Positions 9,003-16,525 of a stretch of DNA of 20,590 nucleotides are shown here, piece by piece. The notes below the pieces were generated by a model. It saw nothing but the letters and a program-made list of their open reading frames with translations, did not search any database and was not told where the DNA came from. Both the position numbers and the translations under genes were made by a program. This DNA comes from Multifurca ochricompacta (Eukaryota; Basidiomycota; Agaricomycetes; Russulales; Russulaceae), in contig WTXG01000470.1 in NCBI GenBank assembly GCA_022496185.1, forward strand, positions 1 to 20,590. Direction: 5' to 3'. Position 1 is the first letter of the stretch. Each line of letters opens with the position of its first letter.

Positions 9003-9725
9003 ATCCCCCTCTTGGTGATGATACACATATACTCCTGCATCAGAGTATGTCCGAGTGAAGCTCAGTTCATTGAGAACTGCATGGAATTGCAAGTTCCATG
9101 CTCGGGAAGCTTGTTTGAGGCCATACAGAGCCTTCTGTAGCCTACAAACTTTGGACTCTTGTCCAGCAACGACGAAACCAATTGGTTGCTCCATGTAAAT
9201 CTCCTCATCCAGATCACCATGTAAGAATGCCGATTTGACATCCATCTGGTGGATTTCCCAATCCTCAAGCGCAGCCAACGCTAATAATAGTCTAAGAGAC
9301 TCAAATCTGGTGACTGGGGAGAAGGTTTCATCGAAGTCCACCCCCTCTATTTGGGTGAACCCTTTTGCTACAAGCCTAGCACGAAAGCGTCCATCTGCTT
9401 TCAATTTAAAGACCCATTTGGACTTTACAGCCTTTCTACCTTCAGGAAGGTCTTCAAGGCACCACACTTTAAGTTTTTCTAAGGCATCAATTTCATATTG
9501 ACATGCCTCAAGCCAATCACTGGCATTATCAGACTCCATTGCTTCTTTAAATGTAAGAGGATCCCTATAAGGCGATCCTGCAGCATTGAGTAGATCCATC
9601 TGACCAAGTCTGGAAGAACCTTGCATAAACTCTGCATTATCCTCATTGTAGAAGCGAGGATTCAGACGACAATTGCGATTGGGACATGCAGTATCCAAGT
9701 CTAAATCTTCTTGGATTGCCCTATC
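9003..9725 (-). pseudogene. Copia reverse transcriptase, N-terminal part, truncated by the gypsy
   Basis: In the same frame as the gag-pol frame to its right, separated from it only by a TGA at 9726-9728. It shows the copia reverse transcriptase start: VKSKWVFKLKADG, RARLVAKGFTQIEGVDFDE, TFSPVTRFESLRLLLALAA, the first catalytic Asp in QMDVKSAFLHGDLDEEIYME, and ALYGLKQASRAWN. It stops at YSDAGVYVYHHQEGD, where gypsy LTR sequence begins. The YVDD box that should come a few residues later is not here and not on the far side of the gypsy. Confidence 0.9.
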
Positions 9726-12245
9726 TCATCGTTCAGAGTGTGGACTTGTCCTCTGAAAATTAGGTTGAGGAATTCTGTCTGCAATCCTTTGTGATTTTCT
9801 GATTGCTTTGGTTCTTTTGGGAGGGGAGGAAGGTTCCATGATTTGTGATGGAGGGGTCTGATATATAGTCTGAGGGTGTGTGGTGTCTACGTTACGTGTG
9901 GGTGTGGTAGGCTGAGGTAGTAATTGAGGAGGTACGATGTCCTCCTGTTCCTCTTCTAGGTCTTCCTCATCTTGAGGAGCCTCAGGAACATGCATAGCTG
10001 TTGCTGGTGGTGGCTGGACTGGGCCACCAGGTAAAGTAAAGGAGCCACCTTCTGTAGGTTGCTCTATGGATTTGTCTGCTCTGTTGTCCTTATCAGAGCG
10101 GGATGGGAAGGATCTCTCATCAAATGTAACATCTCGTGAAAAGATGAGAGACCGGGTACGACTATCCCAAAGTGTATAGCCCTTAGAAGTAGGCTCATAC
10201 CCAACAAAGACGGCTTCCCTGGCTTTGGGATCTAGTTTACGCTGCTTGCCCTCTGGAACATGGTAATAGGCTTTGCAACCAAAGACCTTAAAATACGAGA
10301 CATCTGGTTTGTTCCCAACCAGAAGCTCAAGCGGAGTCTTCCACTTATTAGAACGGATGGGAGTTCTGTTATATATATGACATGCTGTCTCGACAGCACA
10401 CTCCCAGAAACCAAGAGACAGGCCAGCATCGTGCAGCATGCTAGTGCCTTTTTCCATAATGGTTCTATTGAATCTCTCAGCCCTTCCATTCTGTTGTGGA
10501 CTATACAGCATCATAAGTTTATGCTCTATGCCATAATCTTCAAGTGTTGCCTTCAGTGCCTTGTTCACATACTTGCCACCACGATCTGTATGAAGACACT
10601 TGATTTTATGATTAAATTTATTTTCCAGTAGTGTCTTCAGTTTATTAAAAACTGGTGTAAACAGATCTTTGGACTTCATTGGAACGATTAAAGCATATCT
10701 GCTAAAGTCATCCAAGAAGGTGGCAAAGTATAGATTTCCTTGTATTGAACTGCACTGCAAGGGACCTACAAGATCACTATGAAGGATCTCAAGGGGGGCT
10801 GATGCACGCTTTGAAGATGGGGGAAATGGAAGACGATGGGACTTGCCCATTTCACAGCCATAACACGGCTTGTCTTCCACTTGGCTATTATTTATTTTGA
10901 GGCCTTTTACCGCCTCAGGAGCATATCTCTTTAGGGCTTCTTTAGACATGTGGCCCATTCTTTGATGCCAGATTTCAAGTGAGGCAGATGCAGTTGTATG
11001 GATACTGCTTAGGACATGTTTGCCTAGTACCCAATACAATTTGCCAAACTTCCATGCTTCTGCTATGATGTTGTTGCCATATTTTATTGTTGCCTTCTTA
11101 TTATCAAAGAACACAGTTGCCCCTTTTTCTATTAGGGCACTGGCGGAGAGTATTTTATGTCCTCCAGGCATATGGAGCACATTGCTCAGTTCCAAGTCAA
11201 AACCTTGATCAGTCCTGATGATCACTGTGCCAACTCCATTTGTTTTGACTACAGAGTTGTCACCTAGTGATACTTCATGGGTGTGATCGACTTTATATGT
11301 ATCAAAGTCTTCAAGATTGGGACTGAAATGAGCCGTTGCTCCACTATCAAGCATCCAATAATCTGAGTTGATGTCCAGATTATAGGTGTGAACGTAAAGG
11401 CGAATGCGAGGTGCTTCTTGCACCTCCTCTATTTTGCCACTACCATTAACTACGGTGGCTATAGTATGTACATTTTGGGCCTCAGCCCTCTTCTTGTTCC
11501 CTGCCTTGCCCTTTTTGGCATTCTCCAGGTCCTTCTTCTTCTTTGCACAAGCATTGGACTTGTGTCCAGGCTTTTGGCAATAGAAGCAGACCACCCCTTG
11601 TGAACCAGGGGCAGCAGCGGGAAGTGGTGATAAATTTGTATTTTTTGGTTTTGATTTGACAGGTGCAGCCTTAGATAGGACTGCACTACCACTTCCCGAG
11701 GGACCAGCCAGGCGACTCTCCTCATTCAGGAACCTCTGCACAAGGTCCTGAGGAGAAAGATGCTCTGGATCGCCAGAGGCCAGTATGGAACCAGCAATGG
11801 CACTGTAGGATTCAGGGAGAGCTTTCAACAATATGAAGCTCATCTGGAGGTCATTGACCTCCATCCCATTCTCCCTAAGGGTACTCCTGGCATCCAGAAC
11901 CTTTTGTAATTGGGTTCTGAATGTCTGTCCTTCATCAAGACGGAAGGACACCAGGGCAAGCCACAAATTATATGTGGCCATGCTACCTACAGAGCCATAT
12001 AGCCATTCCAACTTATTATACTTCTCACTAAGAGAAGGATAATTGGCATCAGAGGCTACTTGGGAGTAGACCTCTTGGGTGACGTTAAGAAAGAGGAGCC
12101 CAATTAGCATTTCCTCTTCACCCATCCATTCCCTAAGGATGGGGTCAATGACTTCCTTCTGCATTTTTTCTTTCTCCTCCTTATCTTCTGGGAGGAGGGG
12201 CATGTCAGGGTAAGGTGTAATAATGTGCCTCCTGAGCCCATTCAT
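9726..12245 (-). CDS. Copia gag-pol: Gag C-terminal part, zinc knuckle, protease, integrase
   Basis: An 839-codon open frame. Residues 1-190 are the rest of a copia Gag domain (UBN2-like; NYPSLSEKYNKLEWLYG, ESYSAIAGSILASG). A nucleocapsid zinc knuckle CFYCQKPGHKSNAC (C220, C223, H228, C233) follows. The protease active site is LDSGATAHFS (D300). Integrase has the GAG-pre-integrase zinc finger (H427, H432, C461, C464) and catalytic D491 (LHSDLVGP), D554 (LHTDRGGKYV) and E590 (SPQQNGRAERFNRT), with exactly 35 residues between the last two. The C-terminal linker is acidic and proline-rich, as expected before reverse transcriptase. The start Met is internal to gag: the frame continues upstream to 12572 apart from one TAG. 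No frameshift is needed over 2.5 kb, in sharp contrast to the nested gypsy. Confidence 0.93.
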   Translation of the reverse strand: MNGLRRHIITPYPDMPLLPEDKEEKEKMQKEVIDPILREWMGEEEMLIGLLFLNVTQEVYSQVASDANYPSLSEKYNKLEWLYGSVGSMATYNLWLALVSFRLDEGQTFRTQLQKVLDARSTLRENGMEVNDLQMSFILLKALPESYSAIAGSILASGDPEHLSPQDLVQRFLNEESRLAGPSGSGSAVLSKAAPVKSKPKNTNLSPLPAAAPGSQGVVCFYCQKPGHKSNACAKKKKDLENAKKGKAGNKKRAEAQNVHTIATVVNGSGKIEEVQEAPRIRLYVHTYNLDINSDYWMLDSGATAHFSPNLEDFDTYKVDHTHEVSLGDNSVVKTNGVGTVIIRTDQGFDLELSNVLHMPGGHKILSASALIEKGATVFFDNKKATIKYGNNIIAEAWKFGKLYWVLGKHVLSSIHTTASASLEIWHQRMGHMSKEALKRYAPEAVKGLKINNSQVEDKPCYGCEMGKSHRLPFPPSSKRASAPLEILHSDLVGPLQCSSIQGNLYFATFLDDFSRYALIVPMKSKDLFTPVFNKLKTLLENKFNHKIKCLHTDRGGKYVNKALKATLEDYGIEHKLMMLYSPQQNGRAERFNRTIMEKGTSMLHDAGLSLGFWECAVETACHIYNRTPIRSNKWKTPLELLVGNKPDVSYFKVFGCKAYYHVPEGKQRKLDPKAREAVFVGYEPTSKGYTLWDSRTRSLIFSRDVTFDERSFPSRSDKDNRADKSIEQPTEGGSFTLPGGPVQPPPATAMHVPEAPQDEEDLEEEQEDIVPPQLLPQPTTPTRNVDTTHPQTIYQTPPSQIMEPSSPPKRTKAIRKSQRIADRIPQPNFQRTSPHSER

Positions 12246-12572
12246 CTGTTGAGAAGTGCCTGAAGCCTAGTAATGGCACATGTACATGGGTGGACTGGTT
12301 ATGGCTAGGGCATAACACACAGAAACCACCTTGAAGTTCCCAAGGCCATGTAGCTCAGTGGTTAGAGCACTGGACCTAGAATGTCTGGGGGTCTTGGGTT
12401 CAATCCCCAACATGGCTATACTTTTCCTGAGATTGAATGTCCCTCGATTGGGGTGCTGAAACCTCAACATCATCCTCAAGAGGGCGTTGAAGTTGGCAGA
12501 CCAAACCTGCCAGTTTGATCCATCAAGACGCTCCATCTTGGAGGAGGGAGGGAAGACAATTGAGGACGGCAT
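12246..12572 (-). pseudogene. Copia gag N-terminus, interrupted by a tRNA-containing insertion
   Basis: The probable gag start is the Met at 12570-12572. The first 30 or so codons show the copia Gag signature MERLDGSNWQVWSANFNALL. After this the frame runs into sequence without Gag character: the antisense of a tRNA-like gene (12344-12418) and its flanks. It reaches a TAG at 12267-12269, then re-enters Gag (ASGTSQQMNGLRRHII) in the same frame. The non-Gag block is bracketed by an imperfect direct repeat, GTGCCTGAAGCCT (12256-12268) and GTGCTGAAACCT (12453-12464), possibly a target duplication. A one-base change near 12465-12480 may also be present, since EDDVE is encoded in a neighbouring frame there. 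Confidence 0.7.
12344..12418 (+). tRNA. tRNA-like gene or tRNA pseudogene inside copia gag (antisense)
   Basis: A 75-nt cloverleaf can be drawn. The acceptor stem GGCCATG/CATGGCT has 7 bp (one G-T), followed by T8 A9. The D arm is GCTC/GAGC. The T arm is TTGGG-TTCAATC-CCCAA, and the discriminator base is A. Both internal RNA polymerase III promoter boxes are present: A box TAGCTCAGTGG and B box GGTTCAATCC. The anticodon arm is irregular: CTGGA pairs with TCTGG only through wobbles and leaves a 9-nt loop, or 7 nt with a sixth pair. The anticodon therefore cannot be assigned; AGA and TAG are both conceivable. No CCA is encoded, as usual in eukaryotes. It is more likely a degenerate or retroposed tRNA, or the head of a SINE-like insert, than a working tRNA. 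Confidence 0.6.
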
Positions 12573-13496
12573 TGTGAGATGTTATGAAAGTTCCTGGTTC
12601 CAAGGAGCAGTTAGAACCAGTGCCCAGGTCTCACTTAAGAGTGCCACCCCATACTGTGGCGCTATGCTTCAGAACCTAAAAAGGTCCTGCCTCTGTTGTG
12701 CGGCTTTCTAGGTATAGTAAAGCTGTCTAGCACAATCCTGCAACTAGACATAAGCTCTGGTAGACTAGCCAGAGTGTCTAGTGTAATCAGGACTGGGAGT
12801 CATGTCATGGAGGAGCCAACTGCAAGTTCCACTAGAGACAAAGGGTATATAGCCCTTCCTCTAGTGCTGGTGGTGGAGTCCATGATTAAGCCCTAGATGA
12901 TTGGGGCCATGACTAAGTAGATGACAAGTCTGTCTCTGGTAAGGCATGGTTACCCTACAAGGCAACGGATACTTATGCCCAGAGATGAAGACTATATCTA
13001 CTATGTATAGACTATAGTAGTGCAGCCTACTTGTATCGAGCCCAAGCGTCATGGGAGTGACTACCCATGCCTTGTTCTAGACCCTAAACTCCACATGCAG
13101 GTTGCTAAACCTGGCTTACAGATAGAGCCAAGCATTGACTGGACTTAAAGCCACAAGCTTCTGGCTATAGGCCTACTAAAGCTATCTATGGGACGAAGAC
13201 CCAGCTACAACTAAGAAATTACTAATACCTAGTGCGCACTCAAGGAGCTTAAGATGTTTCACCTGCTTAGGGTCCCTCATCATCTTTTGCAAGAACCCCA
13301 AAGGGCTAGCCAAACAGTTCAGGATGAGCAGTAAACTGCGTCATCCTGTGGGGTGTTAAGGTGCACAGACAGTAGAATAAGAAGCTCACAGGAAGAAAGC
13401 GGTGGGAAAGACTTGAAGCTTTTTGTGAGCTTGGTGTGCAAGAGCGAGTTGGGCTGTGTATGAACAAAGGGAATACAACAGTCAGTATGAGCAGCA
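12573..13496 (-). other. Copia 5' leader, non-coding
   Basis: About 0.9 kb between the primer-binding site and the gag start. I see no convincing coding frame. An imperfect direct repeat GTCTAGCACAATCCTG / GTCTAGTGTAATCAGG (near 12723 and 12776) is the only internal structure noticed. A leader this long could hold packaging signals; that is inference. Confidence 0.55.
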
Positions 13497-13508
13497 GGGC
13501 CCATAACC
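13497..13508 (-). other. Copia primer-binding site, half-tRNA initiator Met type
   Basis: The minus strand reads GGTTATGGGCCC directly after the 5' LTR. This is complementary to GGGCCCATAACC, the anticodon stem-loop of eukaryotic initiator tRNA-Met. Drosophila copia is the known example of priming from an internal fragment of that tRNA. The 12-nt match adjoining the LTR is clear; the primer identity is inferred from known tRNA sequence. Confidence 0.8.
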
Positions 13509-14020
13509 TGTCAAACAATCATGCTGCTGGTTATACTGACTGTGGTTAGTAGCGGGTTAGGCTAGAAAAGACAAGTAACTTCAGAGATAGAAGGAACTCT
13601 TTATTACTACACTACTGACCTAGAAAAGACAAGTACTACATAGAGCGTTAGTCTAAAGGAAGTAGAGAGTAGAGTAAGTGGGACTTACACTTCAGAGATA
13701 GAAGGAACTCTGAAGTGTAAGAGACGAAACAGACACCCTTATATACCCATGGGGGCCAGGGGAAATGGTCTGTGCGCACTGGGAATAAGTCCACAAGTGC
13801 CGGACAATAAACAGAGAGGGATAAAGGCTATTGGCCAAAGAGATATCACATGCTTACTGCACATTACTAAGGCAATCACTAATCAGCTGAGTAAGGAGAG
13901 AAGGAAGTGTAATAAAGATAACATAAAAAGTCCGATACTCCGGAATCTAATCTAATCTAATCTACAGCTGAAGCGAACCTTAGATGCCTGAAGCATCTCC
14001 AGACACGTCCTGTGTCAACA
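13509..14020 (-). repeat. Copia 5' LTR (right on the + strand)
   Basis: 512 bp, read as identical to 10-521. It carries the promoter that would drive the element: TATATAA on the minus strand at 13739-13745, the stem-loop at 13684-13721 near the expected RNA start, and the ATCTA tandem at 13945-13964. Confidence 0.95.
13739..13745 (-). promoter_or_regulatory. TATA box of the copia 5' LTR
   Basis: TATATAA on the minus strand, about 20-30 nt before the stem-loop; the likely core promoter for copia transcription toward lower coordinates. Confidence 0.6.
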
Positions 14021-14025
14021 AGAAG
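14021..14025. repeat. Target-site duplication of the copia element (right copy)
   Basis: AGAAG, identical to 5-9. Removing the element plus one copy joins position 9 to 14026 and keeps the host reading frame. Confidence 0.9.
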
Positions 14026-14129
14026 AAGTCATCTAGTGCGGGCCAGTTGCAGAGTGAAGTTGCAAAGGTGCATGTCGTAAACTCCGCAGTCATGGGGTCA
14101 ATCGATGAGCGCAAGCAAAAGGAGCTGCA

Positions 14130-14177
14130 GTAAGAGTATATCTGGGATACACAGTTCATTCTTACGACGATTACCAG
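14130..14177 (+). other. Predicted spliceosomal intron 1
   Basis: 48 bp, GTAAGA...TTACCAG, with a CTTAC branch-like sequence. Removing it eliminates the only in-frame stop (TAA at 14131-14133) of the exon frame. Confidence 0.65.
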
Positions 14178-14266
14178 GGAGTCCTATCATGGCCAGAGAG
14201 ATCCCAAGTGCAGCAAGATTGATTCCACAGGGCTCCATGTTAACTGGGAAAGAAGGAGTGAAACTC

Positions 14267-14314
14267 GTAAGTCACTCTATTTGCAATCAATTATCACTAT
14301 CTGATCATATATAG
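14267..14314 (+). other. Predicted spliceosomal intron 2
   Basis: 48 bp, GTAAGT...ATATAG, with CTGAT as possible branch site. Splicing keeps the frame into LVPTSTSMKS. Confidence 0.6.
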
Positions 14315-14469
14315 TAGTCCCCACTAGCACCAGCATGAAAAGCACTATCATGGCATCTGGGTCAAACTACACTAGTACAGGAGTTAGTGGGATCCATGAA
14401 GACAACAACACATCCCAAGCATCCCAGTACGTCGAGCATGGTCGCCAGAACACATGGACTACAGCACAG

Positions 14470-14519
14470 GTATCACTTTATATTTTTTTAACTTACACAG
14501 ATCGCTCATTGATGTACAG
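14470..14519 (+). other. Predicted spliceosomal intron 3
   Basis: 50 bp, GTATCA...TGTACAG, with a T-rich tract and an AACTTAC branch-like site. It joins a phase-0 exon end to the frame of the conserved last exon. Confidence 0.65.
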
Positions 14520-14759
14520 ATGGGGATCATGTTAACTAATGTAGCTGTGGGCATGGAAGACAACTTGCAAGATGCCAATCCCAAGCATCCCCGAAGGAGG
14601 TACTTGGTTACAGACCTACCATTTCCACATGGTTCAGCTCATAGGCATGCATGGCAAAAAACATTTGTTCCAACTTTGATAATGTGGGCAGGGTCTGTAG
14701 AAGACCCATTTGGTGCAAACAATTGTGTGGAGGGCATTATTAAAGATATATGGTGTCTT

Positions 14760-14767
14760 GTATATCC
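14760..14767. repeat. 8-bp target duplication of the hAT-like element (left)
   Basis: GTATATCC, repeated exactly at 15863-15870. Eight base pairs is the hallmark of hAT transposases. Confidence 0.85.
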
Positions 14768-15188
14768 TAGTGATGTTCCAGCCTGGCTTGGCCCAAAAGC
14801 CACAGCTTTGGCTCGGCCTGAGGTGGCTCCGGCTTTCCTGAAGTCTGGGCTGAGCCAAAGCCGCCACAGACGGCTTGGCCCAAGCCACGGCTTTTGGCAG
14901 AGAAAATTTTATGACATATAACTAGTAGTTATAGTTCAGCTAATCCAAATATGACTTAGTGTGTTATGTATTGCAAAGCTATATCGAAGAAAAAGTTTGA
15001 AATGCCACGATAAACATGATCATGTGACCCAAATCAACCACTTTGTGATCAGATTTCTACTGATTTTGATGATTGCTATTGCACTTGTATGTGCTGTTGA
15101 AAGCCACGGCCTGAGCCAGCAGCTTTGGCTTTTAGCTTCTCTGAGCCAGGCCAAAGCCCTTGCTGGGCCATCACAACGGCCTGGCTTG

Positions 15189-15193
15189 GCCCG
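15189..15193. repeat. Target duplication of the solo LTR (left)
   Basis: GCCCG, repeated at 15798-15802 directly after the LTR. Confidence 0.85.
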
Positions 15194-15797
15194 TGTTACA
15201 ACCTACCCAGCATACCCGACAGACGGCAAGACGTGGGGGACACACAAGCAGTGACAGTAGCCGCGCGGGGTCCGCAAGGACATCGCCGGCTTAGTCATGA
15301 TGTCCCACGCCAAAGTCCAGAAGACAGATACGGCATGAGGTACAGAAGCAGATCACGTGACAGTAAGGTTTGATGCCTCGTGTACAGAAGGACCCTGAAC
15401 CTTAGTTGATGTGGGAAGACGGTGGCACTGGTTCTGATGGAAGGTTCCATAGTCACACGTCCAGAACCACAAGCGTCTAGATAAGCCTGATAAGAACGGA
15501 TGACTAAGCTAGTACCAGCATGTATATATACCCTAGCTAGTCTCGCTCAGATGGTTCCCCATCTTGAGCTCCTGTGACAATCAGTAGCCTTGTGGACCTT
15601 TAACTTCCTTCCTTGCGTCTCACCACCCGAACTCGTCCCTTTGGTACTTGTCCTAAGTGACTTGTACACTGAGCCTGTGACTTTGGTAGACTCTGCGTCG
15701 GACTTATTGCCTTCCACATCGACCCAAGATCATCCCGACCTTGTCTCTGTGACCTAGCCGCCCGCACTCGACCGTGTACGCCCCTCTGAGCGTAACA
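15194..15797 (+). repeat. Solo LTR of a gypsy-type retrotransposon
   Basis: 604 bp with TGTTACAACC...GCGTAACA ends, flanked by the 5-bp duplication GCCCG. It has no internal retroelement sequence. The ends resemble those of the gypsy at 1578 (TGTTACGAACC...ACGTAACA) but the bodies differ, so it is a separate family. A TATATATA at 15523-15530 and a CT-rich downstream part indicate + orientation. It is the footprint left by LTR-LTR recombination of a full element. Confidence 0.85.
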
Positions 15798-15802
15798 GCC
15801 CG
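15798..15802. repeat. Target duplication of the solo LTR (right)
   Basis: GCCCG, matching 15189-15193. Confidence 0.85.
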
Positions 15803-15862
15803 GCTCAAACAGGCCCAGCTTGGCCTGGCTTCCGGCTTTGAGCCAGGCCAGGCACATCACTA

Positions 15863-15870
15863 GTATATCC
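15863..15870. repeat. 8-bp target duplication of the hAT-like element (right)
   Basis: GTATATCC, matching 14760-14767. Collapsing both copies to one restores the continuous frame VYPDIPLGP. Confidence 0.85.
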
Positions 15871-15912
15871 AGACATACCACTTGGGCCCAAGGAAATGCA
15901 GATCACACTAGG
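15871..15912 (+). pseudogene. Host-type gene, continuation after the hAT-like element
   Basis: Continues the last exon in frame (DIPLGPKEMQITLG) after removal of the hAT-like element and one duplication. Its right limit depends on where the next LTR begins; I prefer 15913. The open frame formally continues to a TAA at 16151-16153, but that stretch looks like LTR sequence. Confidence 0.5.
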
Positions 15913-16525
15913 TGTCACAGCAAGGTGTGGTGCTGTGTCAAGGTTCGAGGTTCGAGGTCATCTGTCAAGGCTACAAGAGCCTCTTATCAAGTCAAGGTTC
16001 CAAGCTAAGTCAAGTTGTGCCGGTCAAAGGGGGCACACGCGCGAGGCAAAGTCGAGCAGTGACACTAAGTCCTGCTGCAAGTTTCAAGGGATCGAAGTTC
16101 CTTCAAGGCGCAGCTTAAAGGTTTCAAGTGGAAGATGTTCTTCAGTCAAATAATGTGAGTCCTAGTACACCTGTATTGCTACAGAAGAACAGACTTAGAG
16201 TCTTACTCTGATCTACTAGGGGTTTATATACATGTTCTATGCTATGAAGGTTGGTTCTGGTAGTTACTAGAGTGTTCACTAGGTAGTCTAATGGTTGTAC
16301 AGTAGAATACCCCAGAAGGATAAAGAAAGGAGAGGGGTTGCGCCCTCTGGATGTTGATCAGTAAGCCACTAAGTAAGATCAGTAAGCAAATCAGTCAGCA
16401 TGTAAGTAATAAGTCCTTCATAAGCAAGTCATGTGTGTATCTGCGTGATATAGTAAATGTAAGGCAAAGAAAAAGAAAAGCACATGGTACACATGACCCT
16501 AACACCAACAGACAAAACCGTCACA
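15913..16525 (-). repeat. 3' LTR of the second chromovirus (left boundary uncertain)
   Basis: The inner end is firm: on the minus strand AAAGGGGGTAA is followed by TGTGACGG at 16525. The outer end is not proven, as the other LTR is outside the window. Position 15913 (ending GTGACA on the minus strand) gives 613 bp and an RNA-to-end distance like the other two gypsy LTRs. The alternative 16154 gives 372 bp. The CTTGA-rich stretch 15920-16150 resembles the R-U5 regions of the other LTRs, which favours the longer version. Confidence 0.6.
16223..16230 (-). promoter_or_regulatory. TATA box in the LTR of the second chromovirus
   Basis: TATATAAA on the minus strand, in a context (GTATATAA, then GTAG) much like the TATA region of the other gypsy LTR. 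Confidence 0.55.

Larger units (their letters stand above)
10..14020 (-). mobile_element. Ty1/copia LTR retrotransposon, split by a nested gypsy element
   Basis: A complete copia element read on the minus strand. It has 512-bp LTRs at both ends, a 5-bp target duplication AGAAG, a half-tRNA primer-binding site, a leader, gag, zinc knuckle, protease, integrase, reverse transcriptase, RNase H and a short 3' region. The order integrase before reverse transcriptase is diagnostic of copia. The foreign block 1578-9002 (gypsy) interrupts reverse transcriptase; without it the element is about 6.6 kb. It is non-autonomous as it stands: in-frame stops at 12267-12269 and 9726-9728, a frameshift and a stop between 1300 and 1550, and loss of the YVDD-containing part of reverse transcriptase at the gypsy junction. 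Its insertion splits a host-type exon whose frame is continuous from position 9 to 14026. Confidence 0.95.
14026..14767 (+). pseudogene. Host-type gene fragment with three introns, disrupted by transposons
   Basis: One frame can be followed through four exons: 14026-14129, 14178-14266, 14315-14469 and 14520-14767. The introns are 14130-14177 (48 bp), 14267-14314 (48 bp) and 14470-14519 (50 bp). All begin GT and end AG, and the phases match at each junction. The frame continues leftward through 1-9 (TKK) and rightward across the hAT-like element into 15871. The last exon is the most protein-like: RRRYLVTDLPFPHG, then FVPTLIMWAGSVEDPFG, then IIKDIWCLVYPDIPLGP across the insertion. This resembles a repetitive Agaricomycete protein family (possibly Pfam DUF6532), recalled from memory and not verified. 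Function unknown. The 5' end lies outside the window. Three insertions make this copy non-functional. Confidence 0.65.
14768..15862. mobile_element. Non-autonomous hAT-like element, split by a solo LTR
   Basis: 1095 bp between exact 8-bp duplications, or 486 bp once the solo LTR and one copy of its duplication are removed. The ends are inverted repeats: TAGTGATGTTCC on the left and, on the opposite strand from the right, TAGTGATGTGCC, both running into GCCTGGCT. Inside each end are clusters of short subterminal repeats of GGCTTGGCC, GCCAAAGCC and AGCCACGG type in both orientations (about 14780-14905, 15103-15193 and 15798-15852), around an AT-rich middle. Such arrays are typical transposase-binding regions of hAT elements. 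There is no transposase gene, so it depends on a related autonomous element. It sits in the last visible exon of the host-type gene. Confidence 0.8.

Noticed and set aside
12487..12896. Small plus-strand open frames in the copia leader
   Set aside because: They have no recognisable motif, are on the strand opposite to the element, and their length is expected by chance.
14780..14905. Array of GGCTTGGCC/GCCAAGCC repeats as a CRISPR-like or satellite array
   Set aside because: Units are short, irregular and in both orientations with no constant spacer length. The position just inside inverted ends fits hAT subterminal repeats, and the genome is eukaryotic.
15896..16153. Open frame running from the host exon to a TAA at 16151-16153 as a real C-terminus
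   Set aside because: The residues are low-complexity Ser/Lys/Arg/Gly. The DNA is a series of TCAAG repeats resembling, on the other strand, the R-U5 part of the gypsy LTRs. More likely LTR than exon, though this is not settled.
16154..16525. Shorter 372-bp LTR (TGTGAG...GTCACA) for the second chromovirus
   Set aside because: It is possible, but would leave only about 40 nt between RNA start and LTR end, against about 230-280 in the other two gypsy LTRs. Kept as an alternative to 15913.
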